The notes: generated by a model not told the origin, from the sequence alone. DNA of 41,924 nucleotides from Acinetobacter rudis (GCF_000829675.1 NZ_BBRX01000011.1:1-41924), one strand, 5' to 3'; shown: positions 1 to 10,753, numbered from the stretch's first letter. Translations and numbers: made by a program.

Positions 1-32
1 ACGGAGAAATTTATGTTTTGCGTAAAATATAA

Positions 33-827
33 TTAATTACTTGGCAATAAATTTACCGGATCTGTTGGTTTTCCATCTAAACGAATCTGAAATTCCAACA
101 TGACACGAGTTGCACCACTTGACCCCATTTCAGCAATTTTCTTGCCTGCCGTAACATTATCACCACTTTTTACAAGTAATTTACTGTTATGCGCATAAGC
201 ACTGATGTAGCCACCATTATGTTTAATCAACACCAAGCGACCATATTCAGGTAAACCGTCAGCAGCATAAACCACTTGCCCATCAGCTGCTGCATACACT
301 GGATCACCGACATTACCGCTATAACGAATACCTTTAATATCTTTTGCGGCATTAAAGTTTTCAATCACTGGGCCAGCAGTTGGACGTAACCAACGAATAG
401 CTGAGCTATTGTTCGGTGCTGTGGTAATCGTAGTTGAAGGTACAGTATTCGGTACAGTCACAGCCTGTCTTTGAATTTGCCCTGTATTGGTATTTAATGC
501 TTGCGTTGTTGTAGTACGGTCATTTCGTGCACTCCCCTTTAAGCGCAGTGTTTGACCGACATAAATTCGATATGGTTCAGAAATATCGTTCATTTGGGCG
601 ACTTTAATATAGTCCAACCCATAACGCGCAGAAATTGCACTTAGAGTATCACCAGAACGCACAACGTATCGATCAGGTGCAGCAGCATAACGATTGGTCG
701 CTGTATATTGTGGCTTGGATGCACAACCACTTAAAGCAAAGGTGGTTAGGATTGCACCTGAAATTAATACACTATTTGTCCAAAACTTAGGCAATCCACG
801 CATAAATTGTAATCGTGCCAAAAGCAT
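33..827 (-). CDS. nlpD: NlpD-like LysM/M23 lipoprotein (amidase activator type)
   Basis: This is an outer-membrane lipoprotein that probably activates periplasmic N-acetylmuramyl-L-alanine amidases during cell separation. A signal peptide ends in the lipobox LSGC, with the lipidated Cys at residue 35. A LysM domain follows at about 53-97, then a T/N/Q-rich linker, then an M23 domain from about 148 to the end (264 aa). The M23 domain looks catalytically dead. The first zinc-ligand region reads KGIRYSG, with Arg168 where active enzymes have Asp, and the LHF motif is LEF, with Glu245 in place of His. Only the His of YAHN (213) remains. Degenerate M23 domains are the rule in NlpD/EnvC activators. 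The start at 827 has an upstream GAGAGGAAG; Met9 is an alternative. It lies downstream of surE on the same strand with a 175-bp gap, matching the usual surE-nlpD order. Confidence 0.88.
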   Translation of the reverse strand: MLLARLQFMRGLPKFWTNSVLISGAILTTFALSGCASKPQYTATNRYAAAPDRYVVRSGDTLSAISARYGLDYIKVAQMNDISEPYRIYVGQTLRLKGSARNDRTTTTQALNTNTGQIQRQAVTVPNTVPSTTITTAPNNSSAIRWLRPTAGPVIENFNAAKDIKGIRYSGNVGDPVYAAADGQVVYAADGLPEYGRLVLIKHNGGYISAYAHNSKLLVKSGDNVTAGKKIAEMGSSGATRVMLEFQIRLDGKPTDPVNLLPSN

Positions 828-1002
828 GGGCTTCCTCTCTCTAATTGATTAATAAATTTAACATTATGTATAAGTTAGCAAAATTACAGCCTATTAATCG
901 GCTTTACACGCTATGTTCACAAAGCTATAACACAAGTTTTTGCTAGTTATCCCATGCGACAAACTTTGCACGTGCTGACTGCTTTACACCTTAAATTGAT
1001 AC

Positions 1003-1761
1003 TTAGTCTACAAGACTATTTAACAAGGTATAGTTAGTCGCATCCATCTGAATAGGTGTAATACTGACATACTTATTGGCAATCGCAAAAAAATCAGATT
1101 GAATATTTGCAGCTTGCTTCACAGGATCTGCCACAGCTTCACCCGCCAAACCAATCCAAAAAACTTGACGACCTCGCGGATCAACTTGACTCGTAATTGG
1201 TTTTGATTGCGTGCGACGTCCCTGATAGGTATATAACATGCCCTGAATATCAGCTACATCGGGTATATTGATGTTTAATATATGTCGTGCTGGTAATTCA
1301 GGTAACCCTTGTACAATAAAATCATGAACCCATTGTGCAGCCTGTGCATAATCTTCGACATGTTCATGTGAACGTACATTCGGACCAGCCAAAGATACAG
1401 CGATCGCTGGATGTTTCATCAAACGCCCTTCAAATGCCGCGCCGACCGTTCCAGAATACAAAACATCATCCCCTAAATTGGCACCACTATTAATGCCACT
1501 AACCACCAAATCGAATTCAAAATCGAACATGCCATTCATTGATAAATAAACACAATCTGCTGGTGTGCCGTTCACTGCCCACACATCTTGTGCAACTTGT
1601 ACTGGACGTAAAGGGCGGTCTAAAGTTAATGCACTCGAATAACCACTGCGCTCACTTTCAGGAGCAACCACCACGACTCGCCCTAATGGTTTTAGTGCTT
1701 TAGCCAAAGCTTGTATGCCCGGTGCGAATACACCGTCATCATTCGCCACTAATATATTCAC
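1003..1761 (-). CDS. surE: 5'/3'-nucleotidase SurE
   Basis: SurE is a metal-dependent nucleoside monophosphate phosphatase of the cytoplasm linked to stationary-phase survival. I prefer the GTG start at 1761. It gives the family N-terminus [10 protein letters not shown] and a length of 252 aa, close to the E. coli enzyme, and has TGGAG six bases upstream. An ATG at 1791 would add ten residues and has a poorly placed ribosome site. Counting from the GTG, the metal ligands expected in the family are present: Asp8, Asp9, Ser39 (ERSGYSS) and Asn91 (SGINSGAN). The gene precedes the nlpD-like gene. Family assignment is near certain; the start is inferred. Confidence 0.95.
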   Translation of the reverse strand: MNILVANDDGVFAPGIQALAKALKPLGRVVVVAPESERSGYSSALTLDRPLRPVQVAQDVWAVNGTPADCVYLSMNGMFDFEFDLVVSGINSGANLGDDVLYSGTVGAAFEGRLMKHPAIAVSLAGPNVRSHEHVEDYAQAAQWVHDFIVQGLPELPARHILNINIPDVADIQGMLYTYQGRRTQSKPITSQVDPRGRQVFWIGLAGEAVADPVKQAANIQSDFFAIANKYVSITPIQMDATNYTLLNSLVD

Positions 1762-1791
1762 TGCATGCTCCATTTTAATATTTAAATCCAT

Positions 1792-2105
1792 AAACTATCA
1801 CGCTCTCATCTCGATTAAACCCGCAGGTAAATACATTGATATGAGAATGAAACAGCAAGGGTATACTCGATTTATGGGGATAACAAATAAATGATGAATA
1901 AAAAAGCATCTTGCTTAATTTTTAATTACTCTAAACTTATATTAATCAAAAAATTAACTTTTTATTATATTTTGCATATAAATAGCACGGGTTGATTGAA
2001 CATTCCTGTTAAAACCTACATCATCAATACATTTCATCCATTTCGTTTAGATTAAACTTGTTTAACCTAAACAAATCATTTAGTTAAGTTGAGCATCGAT
2101 TTATT
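1792..2105. other. AT-rich intergenic region between divergent genes
   Basis: About 314 bp separate surE (leftward) from the small secreted protein (rightward), so promoters for both should lie here. The stretch is very AT-rich. I see no convincing sigma-70 pair, operator palindrome or small RNA. A short AAGCA/TGCTT hairpin near 1903 has A and T runs around it but only a 5-bp stem. Confidence 0.4.
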
Positions 2106-2525
2106 ATGTCTATATTCACTACAACCACTCGAATCTCAAAAATATTGCTTGCACTGGTTATTTCAAGTTCAAGTTTAATTAGCTCGAATAGTTTTGCAGC
2201 TGATAATAATGCAGAGCAAGCACATGAAAATATTGAAGTGACTCAGCAAAATGTTACTCCTGAAGAACTCGCTGCAATTTATGTACTTTCTGAAATTTGC
2301 CCACCTTTATTAAAAAAACAACCTGGCTTTGAAAAGGGCTATAACAACCTGTTAAAGGACTACTTACCACAAGAGAAAAAACCTGCCGACTATTTAAGTA
2401 ATCTTAGTCAGCAAAGCCATTTTAAAGCTGTACTAAAACAAGCTCGAGATGATGCTAAAAAGGCTGGAGACCAAGCCAATCTTGAAATTTGCCAAGATGT
2501 TGTCAACTACCAACCGTACAAGTAG
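2106..2525 (+). CDS. Small secreted hypothetical protein, possibly MCR_0457-type
   Basis: This is a 139-aa protein of unknown function. Residues 1 to about 32 form a classic signal peptide: a basic start, a hydrophobic LLALVISSSSLISS core, and a cleavage region SNSFAA. The mature part is about 107 residues, mostly helical in appearance and charged, with two Cys (EICPPLL and EICQDVV) that could form one disulfide in the periplasm. It resembles the short Moraxellaceae proteins annotated as MCR_0457 family; I recall this from memory and it is not shown by any motif. The ATG at 2106 lacks a strong Shine-Dalgarno. It is followed 110 bp later by dacC on the same strand. Confidence 0.7.
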   Translation: MSIFTTTTRISKILLALVISSSSLISSNSFAADNNAEQAHENIEVTQQNVTPEELAAIYVLSEICPPLLKKQPGFEKGYNNLLKDYLPQEKKPADYLSNLSQQSHFKAVLKQARDDAKKAGDQANLEICQDVVNYQPYK

Positions 2526-2635
2526 TATCGTTACATTCTGTGCGCAATCTACCGTTACTTTTCGTAGCGGTTAGCGTTGCTTTGACCTAGAATAGCTATA
2601 CCATCTCAATATAAAGTAAATTGGAAATACCGAGA

Positions 2636-3784
2636 ATGATTCATAAAAGCGCCATTGCAGCAATCATGCTGATTCCTAGCTTTAGCTATGCTGCAACAGT
2701 CCTCTCAAATCCACCAGAATTGAACAATAAATCATATATTTTAATGGATTTTGAAACGGGCCAAGTTCTGGCTGCCAAAAATGAAAATGAGAAATTGGCA
2801 CCAGCATCAATGACTAAAATGATGACAAGCTACATCATTGAACAAAAACTATTGAAAGGAGAACTTACGGAAGGCGAAAAGGTTCGTATGAACGAATCTG
2901 CTTGGTGTAAAGGAAGTAGTACTGAGTCATGTATGTATGTTCCGTTGAATGGTACAGCAACTGTCCTAGAGATGTTACGCGGCATTATCATTCAATCAGG
3001 TAATGACTCGTCTAAAGCGATGGCAGAACACATTTCAGGTAACGAAGGTTCTTTTGCTTATAGCATGAATCAAGAAGCCAAACGAATTGGTATGGTGAAC
3101 ACCAACTTTGTCAACTCAACAGGTATGCCAGCTGAAGGACACTATTCCACAGCTAAAGATATGGCTGTATTAGCACAGCATATTATTCATGACAGTTCTA
3201 AATACTACCCTATTTATTCTGAAAAAGAATTTACCTTTAATGGTATTAAGCAAGGTAACCGTAACGCACTACTCTATACTGACCCAAGTGTAGATGGTTT
3301 AAAAACAGGCCATACCAATGAAGCTGGATTTTGTTTAACCACTTCAGCTAAACGTGGCCCAATGCGTTTAATCTCTGTTATTTTTGGTGCGCCAGATATT
3401 CAATCACGTGCAACTCAAACTCGTGAACTTTTATCTTGGGGCTATTCAAACTACGAAACTATTGCAGTACATCCAGCTAAAAAAGTTTTGGCGACATCTA
3501 AAGTTTGGTTCGGTACTGAAGATGAAGTACAAGTAGGTTTACTTGAAAACTTTAATGTCACGATGCCTAAAGGTCAGGCAAATGAGATTAAAACACAAGT
3601 TTCGGTACAGCCAAATCTTGATGCCCCACTTAAACAAGGTCAGGTTGTAGGTAAGCTGATCACCACTCTAGATGGTAAAGTCATTGCAGAAAAACCGCTT
3701 GTAGCGCTCAATGCTGTTGAAGAAGCTGGCTTCTTCTCACGCATAATTGATCATATCAAACTGTTTTTTAGCAATTTATTTTAA
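2636..3784 (+). CDS. dacC: D-alanyl-D-alanine carboxypeptidase (PBP5/6 type)
   Basis: This low-molecular-mass penicillin-binding protein removes the terminal D-Ala from peptidoglycan pentapeptides. A signal peptide (to about residue 19, SFSYAA) targets it to the periplasm. All three S11 motifs are present: SMTK (nucleophile Ser58, Lys61), SGN (121-123) and KTG (223-225). A C-terminal PBP5-like beta domain follows, ending in an amphipathic helix, FFSRIIDHIKLFFSNLF, that should anchor it to the inner membrane. The ATG at 2636 gives 382 aa, the length usual for Acinetobacter DacC, with GGAAA eight bases upstream; an in-frame TTG 15 bp earlier is less likely. Confidence 0.95.
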   Translation: MIHKSAIAAIMLIPSFSYAATVLSNPPELNNKSYILMDFETGQVLAAKNENEKLAPASMTKMMTSYIIEQKLLKGELTEGEKVRMNESAWCKGSSTESCMYVPLNGTATVLEMLRGIIIQSGNDSSKAMAEHISGNEGSFAYSMNQEAKRIGMVNTNFVNSTGMPAEGHYSTAKDMAVLAQHIIHDSSKYYPIYSEKEFTFNGIKQGNRNALLYTDPSVDGLKTGHTNEAGFCLTTSAKRGPMRLISVIFGAPDIQSRATQTRELLSWGYSNYETIAVHPAKKVLATSKVWFGTEDEVQVGLLENFNVTMPKGQANEIKTQVSVQPNLDAPLKQGQVVGKLITTLDGKVIAEKPLVALNAVEEAGFFSRIIDHIKLFFSNLF

Positions 3785-3878
3785 TTTTCTTTAGAAATCA
3801 TCATCAATTGTTGTCTAAACATAGCATCATGGGCATAAATTTCGTAAAATACGTTTTTTATCCCATGGTGCTTTTTTT

Positions 3879-4364
3879 ATGACGCAATGGATGCCACATG
3901 TAACAGTTGCAACAGTCGTTGAGCAAAACGGCAAGTTTTTGATGGTTGAAGAATCGACAAAGGGGCTCAGTCACCTTGTGTTTAACCAACCTGCTGGACA
4001 TGTTGAGCGTGCAGAAAGTCTAATTGAAGCAGCACAACGTGAAACCATGGAAGAAACTGGTTATCAAGTCAGTATTAGTGCTTTGTTAGGTATTTATAGT
4101 TATACCCCGCCCATGTTTCCAGACCGCACCTATTATCGTTTCTGTTTTTTAGGCGAAGTGGTCGAGCATTTTCCCCAAGCGCAGCTTGATGATGGAATAG
4201 TTGCGGCAGTGTGGATGAGTCTGGATGAATTACAAGCTTCGGCACGTGCACGTAGCCCATTGGTCACCAAAGCCATTCAAGATGCTTTAAGCGGTCAACG
4301 CTATCCTCTTTCGCTCATTTATGAGCATCAAAATGTTCCTTTTAACTTAATACAGGATGCTTAA
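3879..4364 (+). CDS. nudJ: Nudix phosphohydrolase NudJ-like
   Basis: This is a cytoplasmic Nudix hydrolase of 161 aa. The E. coli homologue in this position, NudJ, hydrolyses thiamine pyrophosphate precursors and nucleoside di- and triphosphates. The Nudix box is a perfect GX5EX7REUXEEXGU from Gly40 to Tyr62 (AGHVERAES...RETMEETGY). No good Shine-Dalgarno precedes the ATG at 3879, since the upstream bases are T-rich. The 3' end overlaps or abuts mnmA, and the order nudJ-mnmA-hflD-purB matches E. coli, which supports the name. The exact substrate cannot be read from the sequence. Confidence 0.88.
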   Translation: MTQWMPHVTVATVVEQNGKFLMVEESTKGLSHLVFNQPAGHVERAESLIEAAQRETMEETGYQVSISALLGIYSYTPPMFPDRTYYRFCFLGEVVEHFPQAQLDDGIVAAVWMSLDELQASARARSPLVTKAIQDALSGQRYPLSLIYEHQNVPFNLIQDA

Positions 4365-4368
4365 TCCT

Positions 4369-5502
4369 ATGCAACAACGTGTCATCGTCGGTATGTCAGG
4401 TGGTGTAGATTCTTCTGTTTCTGCAGCATTATTACTTCAACAAGGTTATCAAGTTGAAGGCCTGTTCATGAAGAACTGGGAAGAAGATGATGGAACGGAA
4501 TATTGCACTGCCATGCAAGATTTAGCTGATGCCCAAGCCGTATGCGATAAAATTGGCATCAAACTACACACAGCCAATTTTGCAATGGAGTATTGGGATC
4601 GTGTATTTGAGCACTTCTTGGCTGAATACGCTGCTGGACGCACACCTAACCCAGATATTTTATGTAATAAAGAAATTAAATTCCGTGCATTCTTAGATCA
4701 TGCGATTACTCTAGGTGCAGACTTTATTGCCACAGGTCATTATGCGCGCCGTGGTGCAACTCAAGTTAATAGTCGCGGCGAAGCCTATGCACCGTTACTG
4801 CGTGGCCATGATCAAAATAAAGATCAAACTTATTTCCTTCATGCCGTTCATGGTCGTGAAATTAATAAAACTTTATTCCCTGTAGGCGAAATTGAAAAAC
4901 CTGAAGTACGTAAAATTGCGGAGCAACTTGACTTAGCAACAGCCAAAAAGAAAGACTCAACAGGTATTTGTTTTATTGGTGAACGTCGTTTTAACGATTT
5001 CTTAAAGCAATATTTGCCAGCACAACCAGGAAAAATCGTATTGGACGATGGTAAACACGTTGGTGATCACCACGGTCTCATGTACTATACGCTCGGCCAA
5101 CGTGGTGGGATCGGTTTAGGTGGCATGAAAGGTGCTGAAGAAGGTGCATGGTTTGTATTACACAAAGACATTGCATCGAATCAATTAGTTGTAGGTCAAG
5201 GCCATGAGCATCCGCTCATGCACAGTAGTGAATTATGGAGCGAAAACATTGACTGGGTAGCTGGTGAAATGGATATCCCAAGCTCAGGTTTACGCTGCAC
5301 TGCCAAAACCCGTTACCGTCAACCAGATCAAGCTTGTACAGTGTATGCAGATCCCGCACATGAAAATGCGGTACATGTAGTATTTGATCAATCACAACGT
5401 GCCGTGACACCTGGACAGAGTGTCGTATTTTATTTAGATGAAGTTTGTTTAGGTGGTGGTGTGATTCATCATACCAATGCGCCTAAACCCCATTTTATAT
5501 AA
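4369..5502 (+). CDS. mnmA: tRNA-specific 2-thiouridylase MnmA
   Basis: MnmA inserts sulfur at C2 of the wobble uridine (U34) of tRNA-Lys, tRNA-Glu and tRNA-Gln, using ATP and persulfide sulfur from the IscS/Tus relay. The ATP PP-loop GMSGGVDSS lies at residues 8-16. The two catalytic cysteines are Cys99 ([11 protein letters not shown]) and Cys201 ([13 protein letters not shown]). The start at 4369 gives 377 aa, the usual length in the genus, with AGGA about ten bases upstream. An ATG at 4357, overlapping the nudJ stop, would add four residues. Translation is probably coupled to nudJ. hflD follows after 12 bp. Confidence 0.97.
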   Translation: MQQRVIVGMSGGVDSSVSAALLLQQGYQVEGLFMKNWEEDDGTEYCTAMQDLADAQAVCDKIGIKLHTANFAMEYWDRVFEHFLAEYAAGRTPNPDILCNKEIKFRAFLDHAITLGADFIATGHYARRGATQVNSRGEAYAPLLRGHDQNKDQTYFLHAVHGREINKTLFPVGEIEKPEVRKIAEQLDLATAKKKDSTGICFIGERRFNDFLKQYLPAQPGKIVLDDGKHVGDHHGLMYYTLGQRGGIGLGGMKGAEEGAWFVLHKDIASNQLVVGQGHEHPLMHSSELWSENIDWVAGEMDIPSSGLRCTAKTRYRQPDQACTVYADPAHENAVHVVFDQSQRAVTPGQSVVFYLDEVCLGGGVIHHTNAPKPHFI

Positions 5503-5514
5503 CGGAAATTCGAC

Positions 5515-6252
5515 ATGGTTGAGTTACCTTTTCAGCAACATCAATTACTAAACAATCGACAGAACCGTGCTCTCGCTTTAGCTGCTGTGTTCCAAGCAAC
5601 ACAGCTCACGCATATGACAGCACTCAATGGACGACAAAGTATTGGTGAGAGTGGCAATTACTATTTTGAACAATTATTAAAAGCAAGTCTAAATGTCCGA
5701 CCAACTGCTAACTGTAGTTGTCAGACTTTAGATTTTTTTAATCAACTGACAGATATATCGCTCGGTTTAAAAACACTGGAAAGTAGCATCAACCAACCGT
5801 TTAGTACAACGCCAAAATCGCCAATTCCTTTGCCTAAACGTCATACCGTTAAATTGCCTATGTCTTATGCCATGGCTTTACTGAGTTTAGAAAAGAAAGT
5901 TTATAGCAAACCTGAGTTCGTCAAAATTATTGAAGCATCTCAGCAAAAGATTTTAAAGCAATTATCATTTTTCGATAACAACTATACACACCCAAGCATC
6001 TTAGCCAATCTTGCTCAGACCTATGTCGATACAGCAGGACAAATTAATCCACGGATCATGGTTCGTGGACATGCTGAAGCTTTTAAAGATCCCGCACATA
6101 CCAACCGTATTCGCGCCTCACTTTTTACCGGCTTACAAATGGCGCATCTATGGCGCCAACTCGGTGGTAGTTCGTGGAATATGGTATTTAGTAAACGTAA
6201 ATTACTGCAAGATATTCGAGAACTTGCCCAAATGCAGTATCAAGCTATTTGA
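5515..6252 (+). CDS. hflD: HflD family protein (YcfC/DUF489)
   Basis: This 245-aa protein matches the HflD (YcfC) family by its opening [18 protein letters not shown], by the [17 protein letters not shown] and INPRIMVRG blocks, and by position between mnmA and purB. In E. coli HflD binds phage lambda CII and affects its degradation; its cellular role is otherwise unclear and it is peripherally membrane-associated. It is mostly alpha-helical with no signal peptide. GGAAA lies six bases before the ATG. Confidence is high for the family and low for any function outside E. coli. Confidence 0.93.
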   Translation: MVELPFQQHQLLNNRQNRALALAAVFQATQLTHMTALNGRQSIGESGNYYFEQLLKASLNVRPTANCSCQTLDFFNQLTDISLGLKTLESSINQPFSTTPKSPIPLPKRHTVKLPMSYAMALLSLEKKVYSKPEFVKIIEASQQKILKQLSFFDNNYTHPSILANLAQTYVDTAGQINPRIMVRGHAEAFKDPAHTNRIRASLFTGLQMAHLWRQLGGSSWNMVFSKRKLLQDIRELAQMQYQAI

Positions 6253-6295
6253 TTTGCACAAAGCAATTATTTATATGTTTCATAGCATAGTTTAG

Positions 6296-7693
<1,398 letters not shown>

Positions 7694-7727
7694 GCTTTAA
7701 ATTGTTAAAATAGATTTAAAGTAAATC

Positions 7728-7762
7728 AGCGATCAATAGCTAAATTCTGTTGATCGCTTTTT
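7728..7762 (+). terminator. Rho-independent terminator after purB
   Basis: A perfect 9-bp stem, AGCGATCAA paired with TTGATCGCT across a 13-nt loop, is followed by a run of T. It sits 35 bp after the purB stop and closes the cluster. Confidence 0.9.
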
Positions 7763-8042
7763 AATATGTACTGTTTGATCAACCAGTTCATTTAGTTGGG
7801 TGATATAAAAAAATTAAGTTAGCAATACTCCAAAAGCAACTATTGTCTCGACCACCATAGGTTTGATTAGATCACCCTACCCAATAAAGCATTCTTTTTT
7901 GGAGTACTCATCAATTAAATCAGTGGGTTATATGCACTTATACTTAAACATGGATTTCTTTTTGTTTTGCTTTTTATTTTTATGAAATCGATTTAATAAA
8001 AATCAGCTACAATATAATTCAATAAATAATTCGTTATAACAC
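7763..8042. other. Intergenic region with interleaved complementary segments
   Basis: No credible gene lies between the purB terminator and the next gene. Two pairs of complementary segments are visible in crossed order. TTGGGTGAT (7796-7804) is complementary to ATCACCC/CCCAA (7871-7884). ACTCCAAAA (7827-7835) is complementary to TTTTGGAGT (7897-7905). The right half is T-rich and must hold the promoter of the DUF2238 gene. Confidence 0.35.
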
Positions 8043-8672
8043 ATGATATTTTTTCAATTTAACTTAAAGCATTATCTGGCTTTTCTGCTTTTAGGCATAG
8101 CAATTGTGATTGCCAGTATTCAACCTCTTGAATTTGAATCTTATCTTCTTCACCAAGTCGGCACTGCACTTATGCTGATTGCCTTGGTCTTTGTACAAAA
8201 AAAATATGGCTTAAGCTTTTTAAGTTTTTGCAGTTATTTGCTGTTTTTATTGATCCATGTCATTGCGGCGCATTATCTTTATTCCTATGTACCCTATGAT
8301 GAATGGTTTAAGCAGTATTTTGGCTTCGAGCTCAATAGCTATATGGGTTGGAGCCGCAATATGTATGATCGATTAGTACATTTTTGCTATGGTCTCCTGC
8401 TCTTTCCTTTTTTTCTACGCATTTTTCAATTACTTTTCCCTGAAACCACAGCCAATAAGCGTTTGTTTTTAGTGGTGCAATTCGTCATGGCATCCAGTTT
8501 GTTTTATGAATGGATCGAATGGTGGTTAGCTCTTAGTCTTTCACCTGAAGAGGCTGAAAAATATAACGGTCAACAAGGTGATATTTGGGATGCACATCAA
8601 GATATGCTTGTTGCAACTGTTGGTGCATTAATTGCGAGCGCTATATACACCTTTAGACAAAAAGTTAAATAG
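8043..8672 (+). CDS. DUF2238 (YjdF-like) inner-membrane protein
   Basis: This 209-aa multi-pass membrane protein has about six hydrophobic segments, starting with YLAFLLLGIAIVIASI. It carries the conserved polar motifs of the DUF2238/YjdF family: NMYDRLVHFCYG, SLFYEWIEWW, and GQQGDIWDAHQDM near the C-terminus. These Asp, His and Glu residues inside or next to membrane segments suggest a metal or proton site, but the function is unknown. No clear Shine-Dalgarno precedes the ATG. It converges on the sohB-like gene, with a shared terminator between them. Confidence 0.88.
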   Translation: MIFFQFNLKHYLAFLLLGIAIVIASIQPLEFESYLLHQVGTALMLIALVFVQKKYGLSFLSFCSYLLFLLIHVIAAHYLYSYVPYDEWFKQYFGFELNSYMGWSRNMYDRLVHFCYGLLLFPFFLRIFQLLFPETTANKRLFLVVQFVMASSLFYEWIEWWLALSLSPEEAEKYNGQQGDIWDAHQDMLVATVGALIASAIYTFRQKVK

Positions 8673-8674
8673 AA

Positions 8675-8701
8675 AAAAGCGCATCTCATTGATGCGCTTT
8701 T
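8675..8701. terminator. Bidirectional terminator between convergent genes
   Basis: AAAAGCGCATC and GATGCGCTTTT form a perfect 11-bp stem around TCATT. A-rich on the left and T-rich on the right, it can serve both the DUF2238 gene (plus) and the sohB-like gene (minus). Confidence 0.92.
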
Positions 8702-8726
8702 AGCATTGAAATCAACACAGCTAAAC

Positions 8727-9689
8727 TTATAACTTAGGATCGCGAAGTTGAGTTAAAGACTGATTGGCTTTCGCCAGTTGTTCAAACATTTTATCAACCA
8801 CAGTCGGGATAATTTGATCAACCACTTGCGCTGCTTGCAGTCCAAGCTTCTCACCTAAGCTTGGTTTACGTCGTGTTTGAATCAAATACACATCGTGTTG
8901 AGGCAATAGCCCCAGTAAGTATTCATCAGAGGTTTGTAATTTATCTACCAAGTTTAATTTCAGGCTATCTTCGCCATACCAGTGCTCACCTGTAGCAACT
9001 TTCTCAACATTAAGCTGTGGACGATATTTTTCGACAAAGTGTTTAAATAAAACATGAGTTTGCTGCAATTCCTCTTCAAACTTCTCTTTGCCTTCAGCTG
9101 TATTTTCACCAAACATGGTCACTGTACGTTTATACTGACCTGCTGTGTAAAGTTCAAAATCAACATGATGTTCTTTGAGTAAACGGTTGAAATTCGGTAC
9201 TTGTGCAACAACACCAATCGAACCTAAAACTGCGAATGGTGCAGCGTATATTTCACTCGCAATACACGCCATCATATAACCACCACTAGCGGCGACTTTA
9301 TCAACACAAATGGTCAGATGAAAACCTGCATCTCGCAAACGAACGAGCTGTGCAGCAGCTAGACCATAACCATGTACCATGCCACCTGGACTTTCTAAAC
9401 GAAGTACAACACGATCACGCCCCGCTTTAGCAGTAGCCAGAACTAAAGTTACTTCTTCACGTAAATTTTCAACCGCAGAAGCCTGCATGTCTCCTTTGAA
9501 ATCAATTACAAAAACTTTTTGATTGTTCTTTTTACGTAAGCGTGTTTCTTTAGACATTTGCTGAGCAAGTTGCAACATTTCAAATTTTGTTGCTGTCGCT
9601 TGAGCCACTTTTTTACGCTGTTCATTGACACGCGCATTCAAATGGCTGATACGAACTTCAGCTGGAAGTTTAGGTAGATGAAATAACAT
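8727..9689 (-). CDS. sohB: SohB-like S49 family peptidase
   Basis: This is a 320-aa serine peptidase of the SppA/SohB clan, which degrades membrane-associated peptides. The catalytic dyad is visible as Ser135 (KVAASGGYMMA) and Lys187 (GQYKRTVTMFGENT). The family block RLESPGGMVHGYG lies at about 98-109. E. coli SohB carries an N-terminal membrane anchor. Here the first 60 residues are hydrophilic and helical (QRKKVAQATATKFEMLQLAQQM), and no signal peptide or membrane segment is visible. The Shine-Dalgarno before 9689 is weak, but no alternative start keeps the domain. It may be cytoplasmic or peripherally attached. Family assignment is firm. Confidence 0.88.
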   Translation of the reverse strand: MLFHLPKLPAEVRISHLNARVNEQRKKVAQATATKFEMLQLAQQMSKETRLRKKNNQKVFVIDFKGDMQASAVENLREEVTLVLATAKAGRDRVVLRLESPGGMVHGYGLAAAQLVRLRDAGFHLTICVDKVAASGGYMMACIASEIYAAPFAVLGSIGVVAQVPNFNRLLKEHHVDFELYTAGQYKRTVTMFGENTAEGKEKFEEELQQTHVLFKHFVEKYRPQLNVEKVATGEHWYGEDSLKLNLVDKLQTSDEYLLGLLPQHDVYLIQTRRKPSLGEKLGLQAAQVVDQIIPTVVDKMFEQLAKANQSLTQLRDPKL

Positions 9690-9786
9690 ATATTGTATTT
9701 ACTCGTATGCGTATCGTTATTGTTCTTAGATTAGGTTAATCCCAAAGAATTTCAACAGTGATTTCATTAAATTACATAAAGTGCAT

Positions 9787-9814
9787 AAAAAAAGAGCCTC
9801 AAAAGGCTCTTTTT
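9787..9814 (-). terminator. Terminator of the pst operon
   Basis: AAAAAGAGCCT and AGGCTCTTTTT pair around CAAA. On the minus strand this gives a GC stem with a T run, about 15 bp after the pstB stop codon. Confidence 0.92.
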
Positions 9815-9829
9815 CCGATGAACGCATCA

Positions 9830-10738
9830 TTAACCAAAACGGCCTGTAATATAGGCTTCAGTTAATTGATGATCTGGTTGAGTAAATACTTTTTCAGTTG
9901 AGTTTACTTCGATCAAATCACCCAAATGGAAATAAGCAGTACGGTCAGAAACACGTGCAGCCTGTTGCATCGAGTGAGTAACAATCGCAATAGTATATTG
10001 CGTAGATAATTCTGAAATCAGTTCTTCAACTTTTGCTGTCGCAATAGGATCGAGCGCAGAACAAGGCTCATCCATCAAGATCACTTCAGGGCTGACCGCA
10101 ATGGTACGTGCAATACATAGACGTTGTTGCTGACCACCAGATAAACCTGTACCAGGTTGATTTAGGCGATCTTTAACTTCTTCCCATAAACCTGCTTTAC
10201 GTAAACTGTTTTCAACAATTTCTTCAAGGTCATATTTATCGCGTGCTAAACCATGTAATTTTGGGCCATAAGCCACGTTCTCAAAAATCGACTTTGGAAA
10301 AGGGTTGGGTTTTTGGAAGACCATCCCAACTTGAGCACGTAGTAACACCACATCCAAATTAGGATCATAAATATCTTGATTATCCAACGTGACCTTACCT
10401 GTTACACGACAAATATCAATCGTGTCATTCATACGGTTTAAGGTACGTAGGAAAGTCGACTTACCACAACCTGATGGACCAATAAAAGCAATTACTTCAT
10501 TTTCATAAACTTTTAAGTCAATACCTTTAATAGCTTCAGATTCACCATAATAAACATGTACATCTTCAGCACTAATTTTTACAGTAGAGCTTTTTTCTTT
10601 TTTAGTTGGTTTGCTTGATTCAAACTGCGACACAAAAGAAGTGCTCTGCTGTTTTTGTTCAAACTCTGTTGAAGTTGTTTGTTTCTGATTCACGGTTTTA
10701 TCCTGTTCTAAGGAATTCTTAATTTCTGTAGTACTCAT
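9830..10738 (-). CDS. pstB: Phosphate ABC transporter ATP-binding protein PstB
   Basis: PstB is the ATPase of the high-affinity phosphate importer PstSCAB. Walker A is GPSGCGKST (87-95), the ABC signature is LSGGQQQ (199-205) and Walker B is VILMDEP (219-225); the PstB-typical stretch [18 protein letters not shown] is present. At 302 aa it is about 45 residues longer than E. coli PstB. The extra part is an N-terminal, low-complexity Q/S/T/K-rich segment (residues 1 to about 52) before the ABC domain. AAGGG lies nine bases before the ATG. It is the last gene of the operon, 15 bp after pstA; no phoU follows in this window. Confidence 0.97.
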   Translation of the reverse strand: MSTTEIKNSLEQDKTVNQKQTTSTEFEQKQQSTSFVSQFESSKPTKKEKSSTVKISAEDVHVYYGESEAIKGIDLKVYENEVIAFIGPSGCGKSTFLRTLNRMNDTIDICRVTGKVTLDNQDIYDPNLDVVLLRAQVGMVFQKPNPFPKSIFENVAYGPKLHGLARDKYDLEEIVENSLRKAGLWEEVKDRLNQPGTGLSGGQQQRLCIARTIAVSPEVILMDEPCSALDPIATAKVEELISELSTQYTIAIVTHSMQQAARVSDRTAYFHLGDLIEVNSTEKVFTQPDHQLTEAYITGRFG

Positions 10739-10753
10739 ATGCTTGTGCCCTTA

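Noticed and set aside
2551..2575. CCGTTAC/GTAGCGG hairpin between the small secreted protein and dacC
   Set aside because: There is no T run after the stem, so it is not a clear terminator, and no other role is evident.
3843..3860. Short hairpin CGTA-AAA-TACG followed by T6 between dacC and nudJ
   Set aside because: A stem of only 4 bp is too weak to call a terminator.
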